A DNA stretch of 64,000 bases from Aquimarina amphilecti (GTDB lineage: Bacteria > Bacteroidota > Bacteroidia > Flavobacteriales > Flavobacteriaceae): positions 248,001-312,000 of the forward strand of contig NZ_FOAB01000002.1 in NCBI RefSeq assembly GCF_900109375.1. Direction: 5' to 3'. Each line of letters starts with the position of its first letter. The stretch's first letter is position 1. The position numbers were made by a program, and so were the translations under genes. Positions 26,538 through 34,833 of the stretch are shown here, piece by piece. Under the pieces are notes generated by a model, which saw nothing but the letters and a program-made list of their open reading frames with translations, had not been told where the DNA came from and did no database searches.

Positions 26538-27575
26538 ATGAAAGATTTAAAGTATATATCCGCATACACGATTCCAATTGTAGCCTTACTAAGTATATCG
26601 ATACAAGGGGTCTATACCTATTTAACTCCTTTTTATGTATTTGGTATTATTCCTTTTATAGAACTATTTACCCCTTCATCAATTGAAAACTTAGATGATA
26701 ATAGCCGTTTATCAAAATCTAAAAAACAGTTGTTTGATTGGTTATTGTATATCAATCTTCCCATCATTTATATCGTATTATTTTATGCTATTTATACAGT
26801 TACAAAACATCAACTATCTACTTATGAAATTGTAGGTATTGTTATCTCTACAGGAATAGTACTTGGTGCTAATGGCATCAATGTTGGCCATGAATTAGGT
26901 CATCGTTTTTCCAACGAAAGATTTATTGCTAAAGCCTTATTGCTTCCTTCATTATATATGCACTTTTATATCGAACATAACTTTGGACATCATCTAAAAG
27001 CTGCTACCAAAGAAGATCCAGCCACTGCCAAATATAATCAGCCAGTATACTTTTTCTGGTTTACATCTGTTTTAGGTCAATACATTAGTGCCTGGAAAAT
27101 CCAAATCCAATTATTAAAACAAAATAATCTGTCTTTTTTTTCTCCTAAAAATGATATGTTCTGGTATCTAATTTTTACTGCAAGCTATCTTATTAGTATT
27201 TATCTTTTATTTGATATTACTGGTTTTTGGATTGCAATTTCCAGCGGAGCCGTTGGGTTTCTTTTATTAGAAACTATAAATTATATTGAACACTATGGTC
27301 TTAAAAGAAACAAAAACAAATCAGGTAGATACGAACGTGTTAAAGAAATTCATTCTTGGAACTCCAATCATTTATTAGGCCGTATTCTTCTTTTTGAACT
27401 TACAAGACACAGTGATCATCATTATCGCGCTTCGAAGAAATATCAAATTCTAGATCATCATGATAAAAGTCCGCAATTACCTTTCGGTTATCCGACATCA
27501 ATGGTAATAGCACTCTTCCCTCCTCTATGGTTTATGCTTGTGAATAAAAGGGTGCCAAACGAAATGAAACCCTAA
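26538..27575 (+). CDS. AlkB-like alkane 1-monooxygenase (integral-membrane di-iron hydroxylase)
   Basis: The protein has 345 aa with about six hydrophobic segments. All three histidine boxes of the AlkB/fatty-acid-desaturase superfamily are present: HELGH at 118-122, EHNFGHH at 146-152 and HSDHH at 291-295. The spacing and the NIxHELGHR/EHNxGHH wording fit alkane monooxygenases better than acyl desaturases. Known relatives hydroxylate medium-chain n-alkanes at the terminal carbon with electrons from rubredoxin. No rubredoxin or rubredoxin reductase is nearby, so the electron donor must be elsewhere. The gene is divergent from the DUF4175 cluster and 114 bp upstream of gltX, which has its own promoter. 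The substrate is inferred. Confidence 0.87.
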   Translation: MKDLKYISAYTIPIVALLSISIQGVYTYLTPFYVFGIIPFIELFTPSSIENLDDNSRLSKSKKQLFDWLLYINLPIIYIVLFYAIYTVTKHQLSTYEIVGIVISTGIVLGANGINVGHELGHRFSNERFIAKALLLPSLYMHFYIEHNFGHHLKAATKEDPATAKYNQPVYFFWFTSVLGQYISAWKIQIQLLKQNNLSFFSPKNDMFWYLIFTASYLISIYLLFDITGFWIAISSGAVGFLLLETINYIEHYGLKRNKNKSGRYERVKEIHSWNSNHLLGRILLFELTRHSDHHYRASKKYQILDHHDKSPQLPFGYPTSMVIALFPPLWFMLVNKRVPNEMKP

Positions 27576-27640
27576 ATATATACGTAGTTCTTCTTTCGAT
27601 TTATTAGACTAAATCTTTTTCAAACACTTATTTTAGATTG

Positions 27641-27648
27641 TATCTTTG
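27641..27648 (+). promoter_or_regulatory. -7 promoter box of gltX
   Basis: TATCTTTG, an exact TAnnTTTG match, 41 bp before the ATG. No well-placed TTG at -33 is seen. Confidence 0.55.
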
Positions 27649-27689
27649 CGTTCTCTTTTGCACACCTTTTTGGGTTAAAAACAAAGATT

Positions 27690-29201
27690 ATGACAAAAAA
27701 CATTAGGGTACGATTTGCCCCAAGTCCAACAGGACCTCTTCATATTGGAGGCGTAAGAACTGCTTTATTTAACTATCTTTTTGCAAAAAAAAATAAAGGT
27801 ACTTTTGTGCTAAGAATAGAAGATACAGATCAAAACAGATATGTTTCTGGTGCCGAAGACTATATCACAGAATCCCTTAATTGGTGTAACATTCCATTTG
27901 ATGAAGGACCAGGAAAAGAAGGTAAGTTTGGACCATATAAGCAGAGTGAAAGAAAACACTTATATAAGCAATACGCAGATCAGTTAATAAATAGTGGTGA
28001 TGCATACTATGCATTTGATACAGCAGATGAACTAAATGATCTTCGAAAAAATCATGAAGCACAAGGAAAAACTTTTATCTATAACTGGCATAATAGATCT
28101 AAACTAAACAATTCCTTATCACTTTCAGAAAATGAAACACAACTAAAAATTGATTCTGGTCAACCTTACGTAATCCGTTTTAAATGTCCAACGAATGAAA
28201 CTTTACATTTAAAAGATGAAGTGCGCGGTGATATTACAATCGATACAAATGTATTAGATGATAAAGTATTATTTAAAAGTGATGGTATGCCAACCTATCA
28301 TCTTGCCAATATAGTAGATGATCACTTAATGGAAATATCTCATGTTATTCGTGGTGAAGAATGGTTACCGTCTCTAGCTTTACATGAATTACTTTATAAA
28401 TCTTTAGGATGGCAAGCTCCTAGTTTCTCTCATTTACCTCTTATATTAAAACCTACTGGTAAAGGAAAATTAGGAAAAAGAGATGGTATAACCGGAGGGT
28501 TTCCTGTTTTTCCTTTGCAATGGACCGATCCAAAAACAAATGAAGTTGCATCTGGATACCGTGAAGATGGGTACTTACCAGAGGCAGTAATCAATATGCT
28601 CGCTTTTCTTGGTTGGAATCCTGGAACAGAACAAGAACTTTTCTCTCTAGAACAACTAATCAACGAATTTGATCTTACAAGAGTTAATAAGGCGGGAGCC
28701 AAATTTGATCCCGAAAAAACAAAATGGTTTCAGCAACAACATTTTCAGCAGGCCAATAACTCTTTACACGTGGAACAATTAAGCAAAACACTTTCTGAAA
28801 AGAATATTTCCACTTCTTATGATCTAAATGAAGTAGTTGACTTAATTAAGGAAAGGGCTGTTTTTTCAAAAGACTTATGGGATCTTAGTAAGTTTTTATT
28901 TATCGCTCCATCAGAATATGATGAAAAAGCAACAAAGAAAGCATGGAAACAAGACACTCCTGATCTTATGCATGAGCTAACAAGAATTATTAACGACATT
29001 CATGATTTTAATTCTGAAAACATTTCTAATACTATTAAAAATTGGATAAAATCTAAAGAAATTGGGTTTGGTAAAATAATGATGCCGCTACGCATTGCGT
29101 TAGTTGGATCATTACAAGGCCCTGATATTTTCAGAATTATAGAGATTATAGATAAAAAAGAAACCCTTAAGAGAATAGAGGTTATTATAGAAAAACTTTA
29201 G
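27690..29201 (+). CDS. gltX: Glutamyl-tRNA synthetase
   Basis: The protein has 503 aa. The class I HIGH motif appears as RFAPSPTGPLHIGGVRTALFN (residues about 7-26) and the KMSKS equivalent as GKLGKRDG near residue 257. IEDTDQNRY and the DGYLPEAVINMLAFLGWNPG segment are also typical. It charges tRNA-Glu with glutamate. A glutaminyl-tRNA synthetase is also encoded in the window, so this enzyme need not serve tRNA-Gln. It has its own TATCTTTG promoter box and is followed by a hairpin terminator, so it is probably monocistronic. A degenerate CACGTG site at about 28769 lies in the coding sequence. Confidence 0.97.
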   Translation: MTKNIRVRFAPSPTGPLHIGGVRTALFNYLFAKKNKGTFVLRIEDTDQNRYVSGAEDYITESLNWCNIPFDEGPGKEGKFGPYKQSERKHLYKQYADQLINSGDAYYAFDTADELNDLRKNHEAQGKTFIYNWHNRSKLNNSLSLSENETQLKIDSGQPYVIRFKCPTNETLHLKDEVRGDITIDTNVLDDKVLFKSDGMPTYHLANIVDDHLMEISHVIRGEEWLPSLALHELLYKSLGWQAPSFSHLPLILKPTGKGKLGKRDGITGGFPVFPLQWTDPKTNEVASGYREDGYLPEAVINMLAFLGWNPGTEQELFSLEQLINEFDLTRVNKAGAKFDPEKTKWFQQQHFQQANNSLHVEQLSKTLSEKNISTSYDLNEVVDLIKERAVFSKDLWDLSKFLFIAPSEYDEKATKKAWKQDTPDLMHELTRIINDIHDFNSENISNTIKNWIKSKEIGFGKIMMPLRIALVGSLQGPDIFRIIEIIDKKETLKRIEVIIEKL

Positions 29202-29225
29202 AACCTCTTAGTATTATAATTGTAT

Positions 29226-29270
29226 AAACAGCCTTTCGTCTAATCTAGATAAAGGGCTGTTTACTTTTTT
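29226..29270 (+). terminator. Terminator of gltX
   Basis: Arms AAACAGCC (29226-29233) and GGCTGTTT (29255-29262) are followed by a T-rich run, 25 bp after the stop. Confidence 0.7.
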
Positions 29271-29322
29271 ATTTGTAACATTTTGACATTAATACATACT
29301 CATATAGTAAGTATTTTAAATA

Positions 29323-29511
29323 ATGTCAACTATGGGAAAACAATATAAAGTCCTTAAATTATCTAATTTATGGTCTACCGAAAAATTACGAAAACAAGCT
29401 GAAGATACATTAAACAAAGCTTCACAAGATGGATGGGAAATTATCTCAGTCGCGTTCGGGACTTCTAGCAGTTCTGGTATGTCCACTGCAATGATAACTA
29501 TCGCCAAATAA
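29323..29511 (+). CDS. Small DUF4177-like protein
   Basis: The protein has 62 aa. The pattern YKVLKLSNLW..KLRKQAEDTLNKASQDGWEIISVAFG matches the DUF4177 layout (a beta strand, a helix, then GWExxSV). Members are small cytoplasmic proteins of unknown function. The ATG at 29323 is given, but an ATG three codons later (29332) would serve equally well. It lies 63 bp upstream of the SPFH gene on the same strand and may share its transcript. It ends in a short Ser/Gly/Thr-rich strand (SSSSGMSTAMITIAK). Confidence 0.7.
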   Translation: MSTMGKQYKVLKLSNLWSTEKLRKQAEDTLNKASQDGWEIISVAFGTSSSSGMSTAMITIAK

Positions 29512-29574
29512 TGTGTAATGATTTACAATTAATTAGTAACTTCATTTCAACTATTAACTTTTAATATAAAAACT

Positions 29575-30519
29575 ATGGGACTATATTTAATACCGTTAGT
29601 GATATTCGGTTTTATAATTCTTATATCAGGAATATTCACAGTAAAACAACAGACTTCAGCGGTCGTAGAGCGCTTTGGTAAATTTTTAAGCATTAGAAAT
29701 TCTGGATTACATTTTAAAATTCCAATTTTTGACCGTATCGCAGGTAGAATAAATCTAAAAATTCAACAATTAGATGTGCTTGTAGAAACAAAAACAAAAG
29801 ATGATGTATTTGTTCGTTTAAAAATATCTGTACAGTTCCAAGTAATTAAAGCTAAAGTATATGATGCTTTTTATAAATTAGAAAACCCGCACGATCAAAT
29901 TACCTCTTACGTATTCGATGTAGTACGCGCAGAAGTTCCTAAAATGAAATTAGACGATGTCTTCGAAAGAAAAGATGATATTGCTATTGCTGTAAAACAA
30001 GAACTTAATGAAGCTATGATAAACTATGGTTATGATATTATAAAAACGTTAGTAACCGATATTGATCCCGATCTTCAAGTAAAAGAAGCAATGAATAGAA
30101 TTAATGCTGCCGAACGTGAAAAAGTTGCTGCAGAATATGAAGCCGAAGCTGAACGTATTAAAATAGTTGCTAAGGCTCGTGCTGAAGCAGAAAGTAAGAG
30201 ATTACAAGGTCAAGGTATTGCAGATCAAAGGAGAGAAATTGCTAGAGGATTAGAAGAAAGTGTAGATGTTCTAAACAATGTGGGGATCAATTCTCAAGAA
30301 GCCTCTGCCCTTATCGTCGTAACACAACATTATGACACATTACAATCCATAGGAGAAGAAACTAATAGTAATTTAATATTATTACCTAACTCTCCACAAG
30401 CTGGAAGTGATATGTTAAATAATATGATTGCTTCATTTACCGCTTCTAATCAAATAGGAGAAGAAATGAAAAAACAAAATGCTAAAAAAGGTATCGGTGG
30501 AAAAAAACCAGATGCATAA
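29575..30519 (+). CDS. SPFH/band-7 membrane protein (stomatin/prohibitin/QmcA type)
   Basis: The protein has 314 aa. One N-terminal membrane helix (about 3-22) is followed by the SPFH domain (TVKQQTSAVVERFGKF, GLHFKIPIFDRIAGRINLK, about 23-180). An Ala/Glu-rich coiled coil (NRINAAEREKVAAEYEAEAERIKIVAKARAEAE) and an oligomerisation tail follow. Family members form large membrane-associated rings or cages that organise microdomains or protect proteins from FtsH. The start ATG gives a normal family N-terminus. The gene is followed by a strong rho-independent terminator. The exact orthologue (QmcA, HflC-like or flotillin-like) is not fixed; length favours QmcA/stomatin. Confidence 0.9.
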   Translation: MGLYLIPLVIFGFIILISGIFTVKQQTSAVVERFGKFLSIRNSGLHFKIPIFDRIAGRINLKIQQLDVLVETKTKDDVFVRLKISVQFQVIKAKVYDAFYKLENPHDQITSYVFDVVRAEVPKMKLDDVFERKDDIAIAVKQELNEAMINYGYDIIKTLVTDIDPDLQVKEAMNRINAAEREKVAAEYEAEAERIKIVAKARAEAESKRLQGQGIADQRREIARGLEESVDVLNNVGINSQEASALIVVTQHYDTLQSIGEETNSNLILLPNSPQAGSDMLNNMIASFTASNQIGEEMKKQNAKKGIGGKKPDA

Positions 30520-30538
30520 GATTATCTTATAAATTAAC

Positions 30539-30576
30539 AAAACCCGATCACATTTTATGATCGGGTTTTATTTTTT
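30539..30576 (+). terminator. Terminator after SPFH gene
   Basis: Arms AAAACCCGATCA and TGATCGGGTTTT with an 8-nt loop are followed by a T run. The next 224 bp to 30800 are AT-rich and hold nothing else recognisable. Confidence 0.85.
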
Positions 30577-30800
30577 ATCGATTTTACAAAAATCTATGTT
30601 CACAAATTACTAATTTTACAAAAAAATTGAATTGGACGGTTTTAAGAGCATTTTTATAACAAAGACATAAATTTATATTATGCAACTTTTATTTTCCCTT
30701 ACAGTCTTTAATATAAACTCGTTTTTAATAAGAAAAAACTATGTAAAATTATAAACTATAGTTATTTCTGATAAAACAAAAAATAGTCTTTTATAAAAAA

Positions 30801-31319
30801 ATGAAAATGAAAAATTACCTATTTATACTTCTTTTTGTTTCCGGAAGTATATTTTCCCAAAATGTAAACAAATTAAAAAAAGAAGCCTTAAGAGATGCCA
30901 AAGCAGTTTCTGAAGCCTCTCTGAAAAAAGATGTGAATACTATTTTAGAATATACACATCCAAAAATATTTAAAGAATATGGTGAAGAACAATTAAAAAA
31001 TGGAATTGACCAAGTCTTTAAAACAATGACTGCTCAAAAAATAAAAATTGTTAGCTCAAAGATTGATGAAGTAACTGAAATTAAAAAAGAAAAAAAAGAA
31101 TACCGTTGTCTTGTAAAGAATACTATAAAAATGGATTTTAATGGTCGTAATGTAACATTAAAAAGTTCTCTATTCGGTTTTTATAATAAGAAAAAAGAAA
31201 AGTGGTATTTTATTGAATCTAATAAGTTATTGGATGATGATGAAACCAAAAAAATATTTAAAAATTTCAAAACAGAAATTGAAATACCTCAAGATGAGCA
31301 TATAGCAGCTGATTACTAG
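30801..31319 (+). CDS. Secreted protein of unknown function
   Basis: The protein has 172 aa. It has a signal peptide (MKMKNYLFILLFVSGSIFSQ), then a Lys-rich mixed alpha/beta domain: helix KKEALRDAKAVSEASLKKDVNTILEYTHPKIFKEYG, then strands ending in LFGFYNKKKEKWYFIESNKLL. The order (helix pair, then a curved sheet with a KWYFIE strand) is reminiscent of NTF2/SnoaL-like folds, but I do not assign it. It is probably periplasmic. It is monocistronic, with about 280 bp upstream and a bidirectional terminator shared with glnS downstream. Confidence 0.75.
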   Translation: MKMKNYLFILLFVSGSIFSQNVNKLKKEALRDAKAVSEASLKKDVNTILEYTHPKIFKEYGEEQLKNGIDQVFKTMTAQKIKIVSSKIDEVTEIKKEKKEYRCLVKNTIKMDFNGRNVTLKSSLFGFYNKKKEKWYFIESNKLLDDDETKKIFKNFKTEIEIPQDEHIAADY

Positions 31320-31321
31320 AT

Positions 31322-31361
31322 AAAAAAAGAGATGAATAAAATTTATTCATCTCTTTTTTTA
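31322..31361. terminator. Bidirectional terminator between the secreted-protein gene and glnS
   Basis: Near-perfect inverted repeat AAAAAAAGAGATGAATAA / TTATTCATCTCTTTTTTT between two convergent genes. It gives a U run on either strand. Confidence 0.88.
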
Positions 31362-31377
31362 TGCTCATATATTTCTA

Positions 31378-33429
31378 TTAGATGTTATAATTATTAGCTA
31401 TAACCCCTGCTTCTTTACTTAACAATTCATTAGAATCTTCTTTCCCTTTTAATATAAAATCTTTAGCTTCTTGATCAGGTTCTATATTTTTTGTTTTTAA
31501 AACAACTCCTAGCGCTATAGTAACAACAATACGAGTTCCTATTTTTTTTGCAGCCGTACCATATAGAGGAACCAATTCATCTATTTCTACTTTTTTCGCT
31601 GCTTCTAAAAGCTTTGTTTTAAGAGCTTCTCTTTTCTCATCTGGTAAGTTAGTATACTTCTTCCCTGCTCTCTTAATTTCATCGATTGCAAGCACTTCTC
31701 GTTGCTTATTTTGATGTGGTTTATTATTACTGTTAACTTGTTTGTTTGAAACAGGCTTAACTTTAGCCCAAGTATCCCTCAGGCCCACAGTTTTGTTAAA
31801 AACTAAAGAATCTGATTTACTATCAGGATCTACATTAAAATAACCTAATCTTTGGAATTGATATTGTTCTAATAGCTTAACTTCTCTAAGGCTTGGTTCT
31901 ACATATCCTGTAATCACTTTTAAAGAACTTGGATTAATAAAATCCATAAAATCCTTTTCCTTATGACTATCAGGAGCTTCATCATTAAATAAACGGTCAT
32001 ACAATCTAATCTCTGCCTTAATAGCGTGTTTTATAGATACCCAATGTAAAGTTCCTTTTATATTACGCTTAGATTCCTCTGTACCACTACCCGATTTACT
32101 CTTAGGGTCATATGTACAATGAATCTCGATAATATTTCCTTGATCGTCTTTTACAACACTTTCACCTTTTATAATAAATGCATTCTTAAGACGTACTTCC
32201 TTACCTAATGTCAATCGAAAATATTTTCGACCAGCTTCCTCTTTAAAATCTTCTCTTTCTATATATAATTCTTTAGAAAAAGGAACTTTTCTAGAACCTG
32301 CTGACAAATCTTCTGGATTATTCTCCGCTTCTAACCATTCCTCTTCATTCTTAGGATAATTAGTAATTACCAATTTTACCGGATCTAATACAGCCATAAC
32401 CCTATCCGCCGTCTTATTAAGATCTTCTCTTATACAAAATTCTAGTAAAGAAACGTCAATAACATTTTCTCTTTTAGCGACACCTACTGTTTCTACAAAC
32501 TTTCGTATGGATGCCGGAGTATATCCTCTTCTTCGTAACCCAGAAATAGTTGGCATTCTCGGATCATCCCAACCTTTTACTATACCATCATTAACCAATC
32601 TGAGTAATTTACGCTTACTCATAATTGTATAGCTTAAATTAAGACGTGCAAATTCTCTTTGTTTAGGCCTTATATTCTCATTATTATAAATCTGATCCAA
32701 AAACCAATCATACAGTTTTCTATGTGGCTTAAATTCTAATGAACATAATGAATGAGAAATGTTTTCTATATAATCACTTTCTCCGTGAGTCCAATCATAC
32801 ATTGGATATATACACCATTGATCACCAGTTCTATGATGAGATTTTTTTAATATCCTATACATCAACGGATCACGCATTAACATATTAGGATCTGCCATAT
32901 CAATTTTTGCCCTAACTACATGTGCTCCTTCATCAAATTCTCCCGTTTTCATGCGTTCAAATAAATCTAGATTTTCTTCTACCGATCTATCTCTGAAAGG
33001 ACTATTTATACCTGGTTCTGTAGTTGTTCCTTTTTGTTCAGCTATTTTCTCGGAAGATTGGCTGTCTACATATGCCTTTCCTTCTTTAATTAAAATCACC
33101 GTCCAATCATATAATTGCTGAAAGTAATCAGAAGAATAACATTCTTTATCCCATTGATATCCCAACCAAGAAATATCTTTTTTAATAGCATCCACGTATT
33201 CCTGTTCTTCTTTTGCAGGATTAGTATCATCAAAACGAAGATTTACCGGAGCATTATAAGTTAAACCTAATCCAAAACTAATTCCTATAGCTTTCGTATG
33301 ACCTATATGCAGATATCCATTAGGTTCTGGAGGAAAACGAAAACGTAAATCCTTTGGATTCATACCATTCGTTAAATCTTCTTCTACAATATGCTCTAAA
33401 AAATTGAGTGATTTTTTTTCTTCTGTCAT
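31378..33429 (-). CDS. glnS: Glutaminyl-tRNA synthetase with C-terminal extension
   Basis: The protein has 683 aa against about 554 in E. coli. The catalytic motifs are RFPPEPNGYLHIGHTKAI (about 29-46) and the KMSKS equivalent IMSKRKL near 270. The anticodon-binding beta-barrels follow. After about residue 560 there is a linker (NKQVNSNNKPHQNKQREV) and a helical tail (DEIKRAGKKYTNLPDEKREALKTKLL...EAGVIANNYNI). In Bacteroidota this form is usually annotated as a GlnRS/YqeY-type fusion. The tail may aid tRNA binding, as GatB/YqeY tails do. It has a good promoter upstream (TTG-N21-TAGTTTTG). It is convergent with the secreted-protein gene. Confidence 0.96.
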   Translation of the reverse strand: MTEEKKSLNFLEHIVEEDLTNGMNPKDLRFRFPPEPNGYLHIGHTKAIGISFGLGLTYNAPVNLRFDDTNPAKEEQEYVDAIKKDISWLGYQWDKECYSSDYFQQLYDWTVILIKEGKAYVDSQSSEKIAEQKGTTTEPGINSPFRDRSVEENLDLFERMKTGEFDEGAHVVRAKIDMADPNMLMRDPLMYRILKKSHHRTGDQWCIYPMYDWTHGESDYIENISHSLCSLEFKPHRKLYDWFLDQIYNNENIRPKQREFARLNLSYTIMSKRKLLRLVNDGIVKGWDDPRMPTISGLRRRGYTPASIRKFVETVGVAKRENVIDVSLLEFCIREDLNKTADRVMAVLDPVKLVITNYPKNEEEWLEAENNPEDLSAGSRKVPFSKELYIEREDFKEEAGRKYFRLTLGKEVRLKNAFIIKGESVVKDDQGNIIEIHCTYDPKSKSGSGTEESKRNIKGTLHWVSIKHAIKAEIRLYDRLFNDEAPDSHKEKDFMDFINPSSLKVITGYVEPSLREVKLLEQYQFQRLGYFNVDPDSKSDSLVFNKTVGLRDTWAKVKPVSNKQVNSNNKPHQNKQREVLAIDEIKRAGKKYTNLPDEKREALKTKLLEAAKKVEIDELVPLYGTAAKKIGTRIVVTIALGVVLKTKNIEPDQEAKDFILKGKEDSNELLSKEAGVIANNYNI

Positions 33430-33446
33430 TGGATAAAAATAAAATA

Positions 33447-33478
33447 CAAAACTACCTAATATTTCTAATGATACACAA
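33447..33478 (-). promoter_or_regulatory. Promoter of glnS (TTG-N21-TAGTTTTG)
   Basis: On the minus strand the -33 TTG (33476-33478) is 21 bp from TAGTTTTG (33447-33454). Both elements and the spacing match the Flavobacterium promoter consensus. The box is 17 bp upstream of the ATG. Confidence 0.7.
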
Positions 33479-33562
33479 CAATTGTATCATATCTATTTTA
33501 TTGTTCTAATACCAATCCGTAAAAAGGTTGTTTTCCTCTAAATTCTTTATAAAGATTCTTAT

Positions 33563-33570
33563 TACCTTTG
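33563..33570 (+). promoter_or_regulatory. -7 promoter box of folB
   Basis: TACCTTTG, a TAnnTTTG match ending 11 bp before the GTG at 33582. It would place the transcript start at or just before folB translation and argues against any start codon further upstream. Confidence 0.5.
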
Positions 33571-33581
33571 AAAAAAAATTT

Positions 33582-33938
33582 GTGGGTTTAATTACACTAA
33601 AAAACATCAAGATATATGCATATCACGGATGTCTTGTAGAGGAGAAAAAAATTGGTTCTGATTATAGAGTTGATTTAAAAATTAAGGCTAATTTAAATAC
33701 ATCTGCTAGCACAGATAATCTTTCTGATACTGTTGATTACGTGCATCTTAATCATATAGTAAAAGAAGAAATGGCCATTCGTTCTAAGTTATTGGAACAT
33801 GCTGCAGAACGAATTTTAAGTCGTATATTAAAAGAGCTACCTTTAGTAGATAAAGCAACAGTAGATGTTTCTAAAATTAACCCTCCAATAGGTGGAAATG
33901 TGCAAATGGTTACAATTACTAGGAGTAAAAAAAGATAA
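33582..33938 (+). CDS. folB: Dihydroneopterin aldolase
   Basis: The protein has 118 aa from the GTG at 33582 (GLITLKNIKIYAYHGCLVEEKKIGSDYRVDL). The frame continues 18 codons upstream to a TTG, but that region carries the promoter box, and FolB proteins normally begin just before the IxxxxxYAYHG motif. TVDYVHLNHIVKEEM and the HAAERILSRIL helix carry the conserved Tyr, Glu and Lys region. FolB converts dihydroneopterin to 6-hydroxymethyldihydropterin and glycolaldehyde in folate synthesis. It stands alone here, followed 53 bp later by tRNA-Cys. The start choice is an inference; the family call is firm. Confidence 0.92.
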   Translation: MGLITLKNIKIYAYHGCLVEEKKIGSDYRVDLKIKANLNTSASTDNLSDTVDYVHLNHIVKEEMAIRSKLLEHAAERILSRILKELPLVDKATVDVSKINPPIGGNVQMVTITRSKKR

Positions 33939-33991
33939 ATAAATCTGAAGTAATCATAAATTTTTTTACATTTGCCCTCGAAGATCAAAAG

Positions 33992-34062
33992 GGTGTCGTG
34001 GCCGAGTGGCTAGGCAGTGGTCTGCAACACCATCTACAGCGGTTCGAATCCGCTCGACACCT
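33992..34062 (+). tRNA. tRNA-Cys (GCA)
   Basis: 71 nt without encoded CCA. The acceptor arms GGTGTCG/CGACACC pair fully. The D arm is GCC...GGC, the anticodon stem GTGGT/ACCAT has loop CTGCAAC (anticodon GCA), and the T arm is AGCGG-TTCGAAT-CCGCT. The discriminator is U, as expected for tRNA-Cys. A bidirectional terminator follows immediately. Confidence 0.96.
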
Positions 34063-34063
34063 C

Positions 34064-34101
34064 AAAAAAAAGTCCTGTAAATTTTACAGGACTTTTTTTA
34101 T
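34064..34101. terminator. Bidirectional terminator after tRNA-Cys and the LysE-type gene
   Basis: Arms AAGTCCTGTAAA and TTTACAGGACTT with A and T runs on the two sides. It overlaps the stop codon of the convergent LysE-type gene. Confidence 0.85.
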
Positions 34102-34793
34102 TTAAAACCAGATTCTGGTGTAATTTTTTCAATTTTATCTTGAATTCTTTTCTCCATAGTTTCTGGTAATACTCCTTTTATAATGAGGAAAATTCCAAAA
34201 ACTACCATAATTATACTAATTGCTCTTTTTATTAAATACGTACGCTTAGGAGTTAATTTTCTTTTTAAACGCTTTGCTAGTAACATTTTAAGCACATCTA
34301 TAAACAAATACGTAGCAAGCACCATTGCAAAAAAGACAAAAATTCTATTAGTATTCATATCCATTTGAGGACCGGCTACTACTATAACCCCAATCCAAAA
34401 CCCTAAAACACCAATATTTATAAAGTTTAATAAAAAACCCTTAAAAAAAAGCACAAAATAATTGTGCTTGTTAATAATTTCTACAGAAGTATCTCTAAGT
34501 TTATTATAGTTTTTTCTCTCTTTAATGAAAGATATCGCTCCATATGTTGCTAATAACATACCTCCAAAAACAAACAAAGCAGGATCATCTTTTATCTTTT
34601 CTAAAATCTGATTAGTACTGAAATACGCTATTAAGATAAAAACAATATCAGCAAATATTACTCCGAGATCTACAGCTAAAGCTGCCCTAAACCCCTTAAT
34701 TGCAGCTGTTTCTAGTAAAACAAAAAAAACAGGCCCAATTAAAAAGGCTAATATAAATCCTAAAAATATTGCTGCTTGAGCGTCTTGAAACAT
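34098..34793 (-). CDS. LysE/RhtB-family exporter
   Basis: The protein has 231 aa with about six hydrophobic segments. The N-terminus AAIFLGFILAFLIGPVFFVLLETAAIKGFRAALAVDLGVIFAD has the family signature (GPxxFxxxxxxxxxGxxxAxxxxxG near the first helix). LysE/RhtB proteins export basic or neutral amino acids and related molecules; the substrate cannot be called. It lies 40 bp after the GIN-domain gene on the same strand. A TAACTTTG -7 box in that gap (34815-34822) suggests it can also be transcribed on its own. The C-terminus is polar (KRIQDKIEKITPESGFK). Confidence 0.87.
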   Translation of the reverse strand: MFQDAQAAIFLGFILAFLIGPVFFVLLETAAIKGFRAALAVDLGVIFADIVFILIAYFSTNQILEKIKDDPALFVFGGMLLATYGAISFIKERKNYNKLRDTSVEIINKHNYFVLFFKGFLLNFINIGVLGFWIGVIVVAGPQMDMNTNRIFVFFAMVLATYLFIDVLKMLLAKRLKRKLTPKRTYLIKRAISIIMVVFGIFLIIKGVLPETMEKRIQDKIEKITPESGFK

Positions 34794-34814
34794 AAAATGT
34801 AAGCGTATTTCTTA

Positions 34815-34822
34815 CAAAGTTA
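34815..34822 (-). promoter_or_regulatory. Candidate -7 box before the LysE-type gene
   Basis: Minus-strand TAACTTTG, an exact TAnnTTTG match, 21 bp before the start codon. It lies in the 40-bp gap after the GIN-domain gene. Confidence 0.45.
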
Positions 34823-34833
34823 GAAAATACTAC

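Noticed and set aside
28764..28779. Fifth parS site in gltX
   Set aside because: It has CACGTGGAACA on one side but the left half is CTTTA rather than TGTTn, so it is only a half match.
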